This document shows positions 39,218 to 46,898 of a stretch of 46,898 nucleotides of DNA, piece by piece. A program made the translations under genes and the position numbers. The notes beneath the pieces are model-generated. The model ran no database searches, was not told where the DNA came from, and saw only the letters and a program-made list of their open reading frames with translations. The stretch comes from an uncultured Candidatus Saccharibacteria bacterium (lineage in GTDB: Bacteria > Patescibacteriota > Saccharimonadia > Saccharimonadales > Saccharimonadaceae), in NCBI GenBank assembly GCA_947302125.1, contig CAMYUL010000006.1, positions 1 to 46,898 on the forward strand. The letters run 5' to 3'. Position 1 is the first letter of the stretch, and each line of letters begins with the position of its first letter.

Positions 39218-39292
39218 TGGGTCGTCGCCAAGTGGTAAGGCAACGGGTTTTGGTCCCGTCATTCGCAGGTTCGATCCCTGCCGACCCAGCCA
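39218..39292 (+). tRNA. tRNA-Gln (UUG), complete
   Basis: This 75-nt cloverleaf has acceptor stem TGGGTCG/CGACCCA, a short D arm, anticodon stem ACGGG/CCCGT around TTTTGGT (anticodon TTG), T arm GCAGG-TTCGATC-CCTGC, discriminator G and an encoded CCA. The ABC exporter follows 50 nt downstream with no terminator between them. The left edge of the window repeats all but its first 10 nt. Confidence 0.97.
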
Positions 39293-39341
39293 TGTTTTTT
39301 ATTTAAACGGCTTGATAACCACTAACTACAAAGGAATATCT

Positions 39342-40118
39342 ATGAACACAGTTATTGAGGCTAAAAACCTCACCAAAACTTATGGCAAAAAAGCTACTGC
39401 TTTTACTGCCCTAAAAGACATCAACTTAAAAATCTACGAGGGTGAGTCCGTCGCCATCGTCGGTAAATCCGGCTCCGGCAAGTCTACCTTGATGCATCTT
39501 CTCGCCCTTCTCGACACCCCGACCAAAGGTACGGTTCTCGTCGACGGCAAAGATTCCACCAAGTTATCAACCCGCGACCTAAACAAGCTCAGAAACGAGC
39601 GCTTCGGCTTCGTCTTCCAGCAGTTCTTTATGAACACCAAAGACACGGTCTTAGAAAACGTCTTACTTCCGCTCAAGATCGCCAGAAAGTCCCGCAAAGA
39701 ACGTAAGGTACTTGCAAACAGCGCCCTAAAAATCGTCGATCTCGATTCTAAGGCCAGAAACAAAGCTACCGACCTCTCCGGCGGCCAGAAGCAGCGTGTT
39801 TGTATCGCCCGCGCCATCGTCAACAATCCTAAGATTATCTTCGCCGATGAGCCTACCGGCAACCTCGACTCTGCTACCGGCGACAAAATTACCGACTTAT
39901 TGTTCGATCTCAACGAGAATCAAGGTGTCACTCTTATCATTGTCACCCACGACGAAGATCTCGCTAAGCTTTGCAACCGCATCATTAGAATTTCCGATGG
40001 CAAAATCATTTCCGACCAGACCGTCAGAAAAGATTCCAAGGCCAAGGCTAGCGCCCGCCACGAAGCAGAAGCTGCCCGCGTCAAAAAAGCCAACGAAAAG
40101 AAAGGAGGTAGAAAATGA
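39342..40118 (+). CDS. MacB/LolD-type ABC transporter ATP-binding protein (repeat copy)
   Basis: The protein is identical to that of 115-891, with the same ribosome binding site, the same ATGA overlap with the permease and the same upstream tRNA-Gln, here complete. If the molecule is circular, this is the same gene as the left copy and not a second one. Confidence 0.93.
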   Translation: MNTVIEAKNLTKTYGKKATAFTALKDINLKIYEGESVAIVGKSGSGKSTLMHLLALLDTPTKGTVLVDGKDSTKLSTRDLNKLRNERFGFVFQQFFMNTKDTVLENVLLPLKIARKSRKERKVLANSALKIVDLDSKARNKATDLSGGQKQRVCIARAIVNNPKIIFADEPTGNLDSATGDKITDLLFDLNENQGVTLIIVTHDEDLAKLCNRIIRISDGKIISDQTVRKDSKAKASARHEAEAARVKKANEKKGGRK

Positions 40119-41425
40119 AATTAACCGATATTATTGCTACAGCAAACCACAACCTATTCCGCAGCAAAACCCGCTCTATTCTAACCATCGTCGCTATCTT
40201 TATCGGTAGCTTCACTATCATTATGAGCAACGCCATTAACTCCGGCGTTAATGACTATATCGACAAGCAGGTCGAAAGCGCTGGTGGCGACGGCTACCTA
40301 GAAATGATGCCAACCGCTATCGCCGAAAACGCCATGTCTGCCATTTCCGGCAATGGCGCCGTCGAGTACAAAGAAAATTCCGTTAGTGCCGCCGACCAGC
40401 CATACATCACTGACGAGCAGCTCGCCAAAGCTCGCACTATTGACGGCCTCGAGTCGATCGATGCACTCCACACTGCTAGTGTTGACTATATTGCCAGTAC
40501 TCAAACCGACAAGAAATATAAGTTATTTAATCTCAACCTAGTTCCTCGCGGCGATATCCACTTTGATCTTTCCGCTGGCCGCAAGCCAGATCCAGAAAGC
40601 TCTGCCTACGAAATCGCCCTCACCGAAGATTTCGTCTCAATCCTCGGCTTTAAAGACAACGAAGACTCCATCGGTAAGACCATCACTCTTGCTGTGCCAA
40701 ATACCATCGACTGCTACACAGCAGCCACCCATTCCGAATGCCAGAGACTAGTTGATGCTACCGTTGTCGGCGTCCAGGCTCCAGGCGTTCTTGCCTCTGG
40801 CGGTCCACGCGCTAATATCGCACTCTTTGAGAAAGTTTACGATCTCGCTTCCGACGGTATGTCCAAGGAAACTAAGAATCGCGCTTATCAGGCCACCGCT
40901 CAAGTCGATCCTAAGCGTGTCGAAGAAATCAAGGCCAAGCTCAAAGAGATCGGTCTCACCGCTATGACCATCGATGATCAGGTTGGCATGATCCGCACTT
41001 TCTTTGATGCTATCCTCGTTGTCTTCAATATCTTTGGTGGTATCGCCCTTCTTGCTGCCGCTATCGGCATCATCAATACACTCTTCATGTCCGTTCAAGA
41101 ACGTACCCGCGAAATCGGCCTCATGAAAGCCGTCGGTATGGGCAGTGGTAAAATCTTCCTCAGCTTCTCCACTGAAGCTATCTTGCTTGGCTTCTGGGGC
41201 TCCGTTCTCGGTATTGCAGTTTCTATGCTCATCGGCTACGGCCTCAACGCCCTTGCTCACGCTACCTTCTTAGCCGAACTCCCGACTTTCAATATCGTAA
41301 TTTTCGAGCCAGCTAATATGCTAGTAATCATTCTTATCATTATGATTATCGCTTTCATCGCTGGTACCGCTCCAGCTTTGCGCGCCGCTAAGAAGAATCC
41401 AATCGACGCTTTGCGTTACGAATAA
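40115..41425 (+). CDS. MacB-like ABC transporter permease (repeat copy)
   Basis: The protein is identical to that of 888-2198: one N-terminal span, a MacB-type extracytoplasmic domain and a C-terminal FtsX domain. No substitution was seen, which fits redundancy in the assembly better than an old duplication. Confidence 0.93.
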   Translation: MKLTDIIATANHNLFRSKTRSILTIVAIFIGSFTIIMSNAINSGVNDYIDKQVESAGGDGYLEMMPTAIAENAMSAISGNGAVEYKENSVSAADQPYITDEQLAKARTIDGLESIDALHTASVDYIASTQTDKKYKLFNLNLVPRGDIHFDLSAGRKPDPESSAYEIALTEDFVSILGFKDNEDSIGKTITLAVPNTIDCYTAATHSECQRLVDATVVGVQAPGVLASGGPRANIALFEKVYDLASDGMSKETKNRAYQATAQVDPKRVEEIKAKLKEIGLTAMTIDDQVGMIRTFFDAILVVFNIFGGIALLAAAIGIINTLFMSVQERTREIGLMKAVGMGSGKIFLSFSTEAILLGFWGSVLGIAVSMLIGYGLNALAHATFLAELPTFNIVIFEPANMLVIILIIMIIAFIAGTAPALRAAKKNPIDALRYE

Positions 41426-41427
41426 TT

Positions 41428-42675
41428 ATGAAATTTATCGAAGTTTCCTCTCCAGTTAAAATCGACAAACTTGTCCCCGGTGGACAGGGAATCGGTACTT
41501 TTACTGGAGAAGACCTCGACAAGAATGACAAATCTCCAGAAAACATGCGCCTTTTGAGCCTTATTGGCAAGAAAGGCTTTTTCTGGAACGTACTCCCAGA
41601 AGAAATTGTCACTAAGTTTACGATTACCAAAAATAAATCCCATTATTTTGAAGCTATCGCCGAAGAGATCACAAACCCTTCTTCGCATCGCGTCACGCCA
41701 AAGGATACCTGCTTCCTTTCCACTTCTCCTTGGCAAATCATGGATTATGACTACGAACTCGAGCAAAAAGCTAATTTGCTTCAAGAAATGTTCTCGCAGG
41801 CCGGCTTATCCTTAGCGACGGGTGGCGTCGCTGTAAAAACTGACGGTAATGACTTTTATTACCGCAACAAGATGGAATACTCCCTCTACTGGGACGTCGA
41901 AAACTCAGAGATCAGACTAGCCCAGCACGCTCGCGGTTCTCACCGCAAAGTCCCATTAGTCACTTCTAGCATCGAACGTCCAGAAATTTTCAAGAAGGCT
42001 CAAGAAATTGTCGCCGAGCTAAATGCTAATCACGAAGAAGCCAGGAAATACCAATCGCTTCTGCTTCGCTGTGACAAATCCGGCAAAGTCGAAGGTGGAC
42101 TCTTTGAAAACAAAAAGCCCCACCCTAAGTTTAATAATTTAGAAGACGAAATTCTCGGCCACAAGTATTCTTACTCACCAAATGGTTTCTTCCAGATCAA
42201 TCTCCCGGTTTACGAGCTAGCTCTAACGGAGATCAAAAGCTACATAGAAACCAACAATGTGCTCGACCTTTATTCTGGCGTCGGCACCATTGGCCTCTCC
42301 GTTGCCCGCGGCAAGCACCTCACTCTAGTCGAAAGCAACCGCGCCGCCTATGAAGAATTGGAAAAGAACTGCAAAGCGATAGGACCCGCCACCCCTTGTG
42401 CTGTCCTTTCTAACTCCGAAGACGCCTTAGAGTACATCGCTCCCGACCAAACCGTCATCCTCGATCCTCCTCGCGCCGGCTGCGACAAAAAACTCATCGA
42501 AAAGCTACTGGAAATAAAACCTCAACGCATCATTTATTTGTCATGTAATCCATCAACCCAGGCCCGCGATGTCAAACTCCTCGAAGAAAAGTATCAACTC
42601 ATCAAAGTCACCCCATACAATTTCTTCCCACGCACTCCACATCTAGAGAATCTCGTCGTCCTAGACTTAAGATAG
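41428..42675 (+). CDS. TrmA/RlmD-family RNA methyltransferase (repeat copy)
   Basis: The protein is identical to that of 2201-3448, with the nucleophile Cys373 and the same loss of the Fe-S cysteines. The GC-rich motif copies fall at 41814-41832 and 42376-42393. Confidence 0.87.
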   Translation: MKFIEVSSPVKIDKLVPGGQGIGTFTGEDLDKNDKSPENMRLLSLIGKKGFFWNVLPEEIVTKFTITKNKSHYFEAIAEEITNPSSHRVTPKDTCFLSTSPWQIMDYDYELEQKANLLQEMFSQAGLSLATGGVAVKTDGNDFYYRNKMEYSLYWDVENSEIRLAQHARGSHRKVPLVTSSIERPEIFKKAQEIVAELNANHEEARKYQSLLLRCDKSGKVEGGLFENKKPHPKFNNLEDEILGHKYSYSPNGFFQINLPVYELALTEIKSYIETNNVLDLYSGVGTIGLSVARGKHLTLVESNRAAYEELEKNCKAIGPATPCAVLSNSEDALEYIAPDQTVILDPPRAGCDKKLIEKLLEIKPQRIIYLSCNPSTQARDVKLLEEKYQLIKVTPYNFFPRTPHLENLVVLDLR

Positions 42676-42692
42676 TGCGCAATATCTTATGC

Positions 42693-42698
42693 TATAAT
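42693..42698 (+). promoter_or_regulatory. Extended -10 promoter of gpsA (repeat copy)
   Basis: Same TATGCTATAAT as at 3466-3471, 6 nt before the ATG. Confidence 0.7.
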
Positions 42699-42704
42699 TA
42701 AACT

Positions 42705-43568
42705 ATGAAGATTTGTTTTTTAGGTGCAGGCGCATTCGGCAAAGCTCTTGCCAAGGTTGCTGAATATAATGGTCACGAAGTCAGCTTCTACGACCCTATC
42801 GTTTTTCCAGAAATTGAGCTAGACACTGCCACACATGGCAAGGACCTAATTGTTTATGTTGCACCATCCGACAAAGCCGCAGAGCTCTTGCCAAATCTCG
42901 ACAAAGAAACTCCGCTTATTTGCGCTAGCAAAGGGTTCTTGTCATTAAAGCCGTTTGAAGGTTTCAAGAATTTTTCCGCCCTGGCTGGGGCCGCTTTTTC
43001 CGAGCAAGTCATGGACACTCTCTCTGACGACATAGAAGATAAGCCTTCGCTCAGACTCACCGCCAGCTCCGAACTTGCCGAAACTATTTTTAGCACCGAG
43101 CAAATTACTATCGAATATACCAAAGACACTTTAGGCATCCTACTTTGCGGCGCCATGAAGAATATCTATGCCATCGGCGCCGGTGCTTATTACGAGAATC
43201 AACTGCAAGAAAGCTGTGGCCCGACAACTCCAACAGACCCAACGGACCAGAACTCGAGCCTTTCCGCCATCCTGCCATATTTAGAAACCGCCGCCGCCGA
43301 AACCCAAAAAATCCTAGAAGTAAACGGCGCCGACAAAAACACTCTCAAGCTTTCTTGCGGCGTGTCAGACTTAGTCTTAACTTGTACCGACAATTCTCGT
43401 AACTTCCGCTTCGGAAGATCCCTCATTACCGGAGCCAAGGAAGACGCCGCCACCATCGAAGGTGTCAGCGCTATCAATAATTTAGAAAATTACCAAGAGT
43501 TTAAGATCCCTGACTCCGCCACGCTCATAAAGGATATTATAGAAAAGGTCAAAAATGCCGTTAAATGA
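42705..43568 (+). CDS. gpsA: Glycerol-3-phosphate dehydrogenase (repeat copy)
   Basis: The protein is identical to that of 3478-4341, with the same leaderless start and the same 14-nt overlap with the helicase-nuclease gene. Confidence 0.9.
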   Translation: MKICFLGAGAFGKALAKVAEYNGHEVSFYDPIVFPEIELDTATHGKDLIVYVAPSDKAAELLPNLDKETPLICASKGFLSLKPFEGFKNFSALAGAAFSEQVMDTLSDDIEDKPSLRLTASSELAETIFSTEQITIEYTKDTLGILLCGAMKNIYAIGAGAYYENQLQESCGPTTPTDPTDQNSSLSAILPYLETAAAETQKILEVNGADKNTLKLSCGVSDLVLTCTDNSRNFRFGRSLITGAKEDAATIEGVSAINNLENYQEFKIPDSATLIKDIIEKVKNAVK

Positions 43569-46500
43569 AAAGCAAAAAGAAGCTGTCGAATACTTAGAGG
43601 GGCCTCTTCTAGTCTTAGCTGGGCCAGGTACCGGCAAGACCCAGTTGCTCTCATCTAAGGTCGAATATATTTTAAAAAACACTGACGCCACGCCAGAGTC
43701 TATTCTGTGTCTCACCTTTACCGAGAACGGCGCCAGAAACATGCGCGAGCGCTTAAAATCTATCGTTGGCCCCGCCGCCGGCAAAGTCAATATTCACACT
43801 TACCACGCCTTCGGCTCTGACATCTTAGCCAAATACAAAAATTACGCCACCGAGTTTGATCGCAATCTCGACAGCAACATTGATTCTGTCGCGCAGTACA
43901 AGATTATTAAGAATATCCAGGATTCCCTAGACCCAATGGATATCATGCGCCGCGACAATGTCAGGGATATTATTGATACTATCGCTTCCGCCAAATCTGC
44001 TCGTCTCACTGGTAAGGATCTCGAAAAAATCGCTAAGGATAACCTCGAAACTACCAACATCCTAAATTCCGCCATCGACCCGCTCTTAAAGAAGATCGAG
44101 CGTGGTATGAAATTCGACATCGGCGTTAGCACGGTTTATGAGCCTATCCTAAAAATCCTAGTCGAGAATTCTTCAAGTAAGCCACTCGCCGGCAACATCG
44201 AGAAGGAAGCCAACCATCTCGCCCGCGAATTAAACCACATCATCGAGTCCGAGAAGGAAAAAGATAAGCCATCCATCTCCCCGCTTACTAGTTGGAAGAC
44301 TAAGCGTTTCGAGCTCGACGAGAACGGCGACTTCCGCCTCAAAAACCGCATCGCCAATAAGAAGCTAGAAAGCCTCGCCAAAATTATGCAGGCTTACGAA
44401 ACCAAACTCGAAGAAACCGGACTGTTTGACTTTGCTGACATGATTGAGCAGGCCATCAAGACCCTTCGCCAGGACCAAGGCTTCAAACTTACACTAGAAG
44501 AACAATATCAATACATCTTACTCGACGAGTTTCAGGATACTAACACCGCCCAGGCCGAGCTTATTTATGAACTCACCGATTATGAGCAGCCGATTATTAT
44601 GGCTGTTGGTGACGACGATCAGGCCATCTTTGCTTTCCAGGGCGCCAACGCTTCCAACCTTCTCGAGTTCCAGAATCATTACAATGCCAAGATCGTCACT
44701 TTGACCGAGAACTACCGTTCCGGTTCACCAATTCTCGACACTTCATTCAAAATTCGCGAGCAAATCACCGAGAGCTTTGCCAAGGCTCACAATATTATCA
44801 AGCGCCTTTCTGCGAACAAAAACGACGCTACTCAGATTTCTCGTCACGAGTTCATCGAATCTTCTGCCGAGTACCATTTCATCGCCGAAGAAATCGCCAG
44901 CCTAATTAATTCCGGAGTTAGCCAGTCCGACATCGCTATCATCACTCCTAAGCATAAATACGTCACCAATCTTCTACCATATTTAAAATCTCATGAGAAC
45001 ATTAATATTTCTTACGAGAAGCGCGACAACCTTTTTGAAGAGCCACACATCCATGAGCTTCTTGCTCTCTCCAAATTTATTTACGCCCTCAGCCAGAAAC
45101 AGGACCCGTCTGACAAATTGCTAGAGATTTTGTCTTTCCCATTTTTCAATTTAGCACCAGAATCTATCATTAAGGCTATCAACAAGCGTGACAAGAAAAC
45201 TACCCTCGAGTTCTTACAACAATCCGAAGACGAAAGTTTGCAAAAACTCGCTAACTTCTTCACCATCCTTGTCGAAAAAAGCTTTGATAATCCACTTGAA
45301 CTTTTCTTAGACAACTTAATCGGCACTACGGAATATGAAACTGGTCAAAAATCCCCATTTCTAGATTTTTATACTCGTGATAATTCTTATAGCACTTTTG
45401 AGCTATACGAGAACCTCCATGTCTTGCGTGAGGCTATCAAAAAACATTCCAGCGCAGAAACTTCTACCTCGCAGAAAAAGACTTTAAAAGACTTAGTAGA
45501 CTTTATTAATGATTATGAGTCTGCCGGCGAGCCGTTGATGAATACTAGCCCTTATCAGGATGCTGCCGACGCCGTACAAATTCTTACCGCACATAAGAGC
45601 AAGGGGCTCGAGTTTGATTATGTTTTCTTAGTTTCCACAGACGATCGCGCTTGGGGCAACGCCAAAGGCAATAATAACCTTCTTAGTCTTCCGCAAAACT
45701 TAATCGAAATCCGTCACACCGGCATTACTGAAGACGAACGCCTCCGCCTCTTCTTTGTCGCTATTACTCGTGCCAAGACGCATCTTATCATGACTAATTC
45801 CATCAAAGATTTTTCCGACAAAGAGCCGGCCAGGCTCGAGTATCTCGCCGAGCACGAAGACGAGAAGAAAAACATCATCTCCCCATACTTACCAGAGGGC
45901 AGTCAAATCGTTGAAAAACATTACGATAATCTCCCGGACGACAAAAAGCGCGCCGATCTCGTAAATTCCTGGCTAGCTAATTACTTGACCTTTGATGGCA
46001 ATCTCAAAAACATCTTGTTAAAACGCCTAGAGAATTATAAGCTCACCGCCACCGACCTCACCTCATTCATTGACGTAGTTCATGCTGGCCCGCAAGAATT
46101 TTATAAGAGCCACATTCTTAATGCGCCAGAAGAATCTTTCTCCGAAACTCTCACCTTCGGCAACCTCATCCACGCCACCTTTGAGCAGGTCACTAATAAC
46201 CACTTAACCGATGACGAAGCTCTAGCCTATTTTGAAAAGTCCGCCAATGAGGCCACCATCCCACCGGAACAACTTGACGAGATTATTAAGAAAGGCAAGT
46301 TTAGCCTAGAGAAGTCACTCGCAGAATTTGGCAAGCTCTTACGCCACGACTCCGCCCGTGCCGAAGTTAATCTCTACCACGAACATTTAAGCCTAGACAA
46401 CATCCCCCTCACTGGCAAAATCGACCATATCGACATCAATGAAACTGATAAGATTATCGAAGTCTATGATTTCAAAACTTCCGGGTTCAAAGATTCTAAA

Positions 46501-46830
46501 TGGACCTCTCACGCAACTTTGTATAAGTATATGTTGCAGCTTGAGTTCTATAAATTATTATTGAACCTCTCCCCAACTTACAATAAATATAAAGTGACCA
46601 AGGCGCACATCTTGTTCGTAGTCCCAGACTCTACCGACTCCAAAGTTCACGACAAAGTTTATGAATATAACAACAAAGACGAGGAAGAATTAAGAGCCTT
46701 AATTCACGCAATCTATCCATTAATAAAATCCTTAGACTTCGTCGAAGATCTAGAATTATTTATCCCAGCCGGCAAAACTAAGGGAATCAAAGATATTAAA
46801 GACTTTGTTGCAAAAATTCTTGCAAAATAA
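43555..46830 (+). CDS. UvrD-type helicase fused to RecB-like nuclease (repeat copy)
   Basis: The 1091-aa protein is identical to that of 4328-7603, with all helicase motifs and the nuclease YDFKT motif. Confidence 0.92.
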   Translation: MPLNEKQKEAVEYLEGPLLVLAGPGTGKTQLLSSKVEYILKNTDATPESILCLTFTENGARNMRERLKSIVGPAAGKVNIHTYHAFGSDILAKYKNYATEFDRNLDSNIDSVAQYKIIKNIQDSLDPMDIMRRDNVRDIIDTIASAKSARLTGKDLEKIAKDNLETTNILNSAIDPLLKKIERGMKFDIGVSTVYEPILKILVENSSSKPLAGNIEKEANHLARELNHIIESEKEKDKPSISPLTSWKTKRFELDENGDFRLKNRIANKKLESLAKIMQAYETKLEETGLFDFADMIEQAIKTLRQDQGFKLTLEEQYQYILLDEFQDTNTAQAELIYELTDYEQPIIMAVGDDDQAIFAFQGANASNLLEFQNHYNAKIVTLTENYRSGSPILDTSFKIREQITESFAKAHNIIKRLSANKNDATQISRHEFIESSAEYHFIAEEIASLINSGVSQSDIAIITPKHKYVTNLLPYLKSHENINISYEKRDNLFEEPHIHELLALSKFIYALSQKQDPSDKLLEILSFPFFNLAPESIIKAINKRDKKTTLEFLQQSEDESLQKLANFFTILVEKSFDNPLELFLDNLIGTTEYETGQKSPFLDFYTRDNSYSTFELYENLHVLREAIKKHSSAETSTSQKKTLKDLVDFINDYESAGEPLMNTSPYQDAADAVQILTAHKSKGLEFDYVFLVSTDDRAWGNAKGNNNLLSLPQNLIEIRHTGITEDERLRLFFVAITRAKTHLIMTNSIKDFSDKEPARLEYLAEHEDEKKNIISPYLPEGSQIVEKHYDNLPDDKKRADLVNSWLANYLTFDGNLKNILLKRLENYKLTATDLTSFIDVVHAGPQEFYKSHILNAPEESFSETLTFGNLIHATFEQVTNNHLTDDEALAYFEKSANEATIPPEQLDEIIKKGKFSLEKSLAEFGKLLRHDSARAEVNLYHEHLSLDNIPLTGKIDHIDINETDKIIEVYDFKTSGFKDSKWTSHATLYKYMLQLEFYKLLLNLSPTYNKYKVTKAHILFVVPDSTDSKVHDKVYEYNNKDEEELRALIHAIYPLIKSLDFVEDLELFIPAGKTKGIKDIKDFVAKILAK

Positions 46831-46849
46831 AATCCGCTCATGCTATAAT
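46820..46849 (+). promoter_or_regulatory. Promoter of the surface-protein gene (repeat copy)
   Basis: TTGCAA, an 18-nt spacer and TATAAT, as at 7593-7622. The -10 box ends 7 nt before the ATG. Confidence 0.75.
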
Positions 46850-46856
46850 TATAACC

Positions 46857-46898
46857 ATGAACAGTTCAAAGAAGGTCCTTGGGAGGAATTATCAGCTT
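46857..46898 (+). CDS. Surface-protein gene, first 14 codons only (cut by window edge)
   Basis: It encodes MNSSKKVLGRNYQL, the start of the signal peptide of the protein at 7630-9756. The window ends here. If the sequence is circular, this is the same gene as the left copy. Confidence 0.9.
   Translation, partial: MNSSKKVLGRNYQL

Larger units (their letters stand above)
39228..46898. repeat. Right copy of the 7,671-bp direct terminal repeat
   Basis: It matches 1-7671 at an offset of 39,227. It holds identical copies of the end of tRNA-Gln, the ABC exporter pair, the methyltransferase, gpsA, the helicase-nuclease and the first codons of the surface protein. Confidence 0.97.

Noticed and set aside
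1-46898. Plasmid or phage with direct terminal repeats
   Set aside because: Terminal redundancy alone suggests it, but the genes are chromosomal core functions. No replication initiator, partition, mobilisation, capsid, terminase or integrase gene was seen.
1-46898. Alternative genetic code (TGA as glycine, as in Gracilibacteria/SR1)
   Set aside because: TGA is used as a stop (for example at 889-891), and no gene has in-frame TGA at a conserved glycine.

Overview
The window reads as chromosomal DNA of a Patescibacteria/CPR bacterium, most likely Candidatus Saccharibacteria (TM7). The evidence is compact, overlapping core genes, the standard code with TGA as stop, and secreted proteins with Fibrobacter-type paralogous and InlB-like repeat modules. 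Large single-span surface proteins fit too, as does a metabolism built on nucleotide salvage plus an anaerobic (class III) ribonucleotide reductase. The assignment rests on gene style, not on a marker phylogeny.

The window is strictly periodic. Bases 1-7671 recur as 39228-46898 (offset 39,227), and no difference was seen wherever the copies were compared. Both window edges fall inside the repeat and the seam cuts a tRNA-Gln gene. This fits a terminally redundant circular contig with a 39,227-bp unit, a tandem duplication, or an assembly artefact. Core genes and the absence of replication, mobilisation or phage genes argue against a plasmid or phage.

Layout: (1) tRNA-Gln, a MacB-type ABC exporter pair, a TrmA/RlmD-family methyltransferase, gpsA and a UvrD helicase-RecB nuclease fusion (1-7.6 kb, repeated at 39.2-46.8 kb). 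(2) A 708-aa secreted modular surface protein, then an L10 leader RNA with rplJ-rplL, a membrane protein, and rlmH (7.6-12.0 kb). (3) A replication/repair block: hypothetical protein, dnaX, dnaB, a GT39-like membrane glycosyltransferase, ybaB, recR, rmuC (12.2-19.2 kb). (4) A 123-nt hairpin, a DHH phosphoesterase and cysS, then leftward ung-tdk-tmk, a helicase IV-like protein and a dCMP deaminase (19.2-25.8 kb). (5) A frameshifted secreted cutinase-VWA-PKD protein, a 65-aa protein, nrdD-nrdG behind likely NrdR boxes, and iscS-iscU (25.9-32.6 kb). (6) An accessory stretch: an 1146-aa surface protein, a lipoprotein, an ASCH protein, an ASCH-GNAT fusion and a membrane-anchored protein (32.6-39.2 kb).

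Functionally, the core genes cover thymidylate supply (dCMP deaminase, Tdk, Tmk), anaerobic dNTP synthesis (NrdD/NrdG) with Fe-S assembly (IscS/IscU), replication (DnaX, DnaB) and repair (Ung, RecR, RmuC, helicases). The surface proteins are plausible tools for an episymbiont living on another bacterium. Many genes have a TATAAT-like -10 box only 6-7 nt before the start codon, which predicts widespread leaderless mRNAs. No stretch over 300 bases is without a gene.
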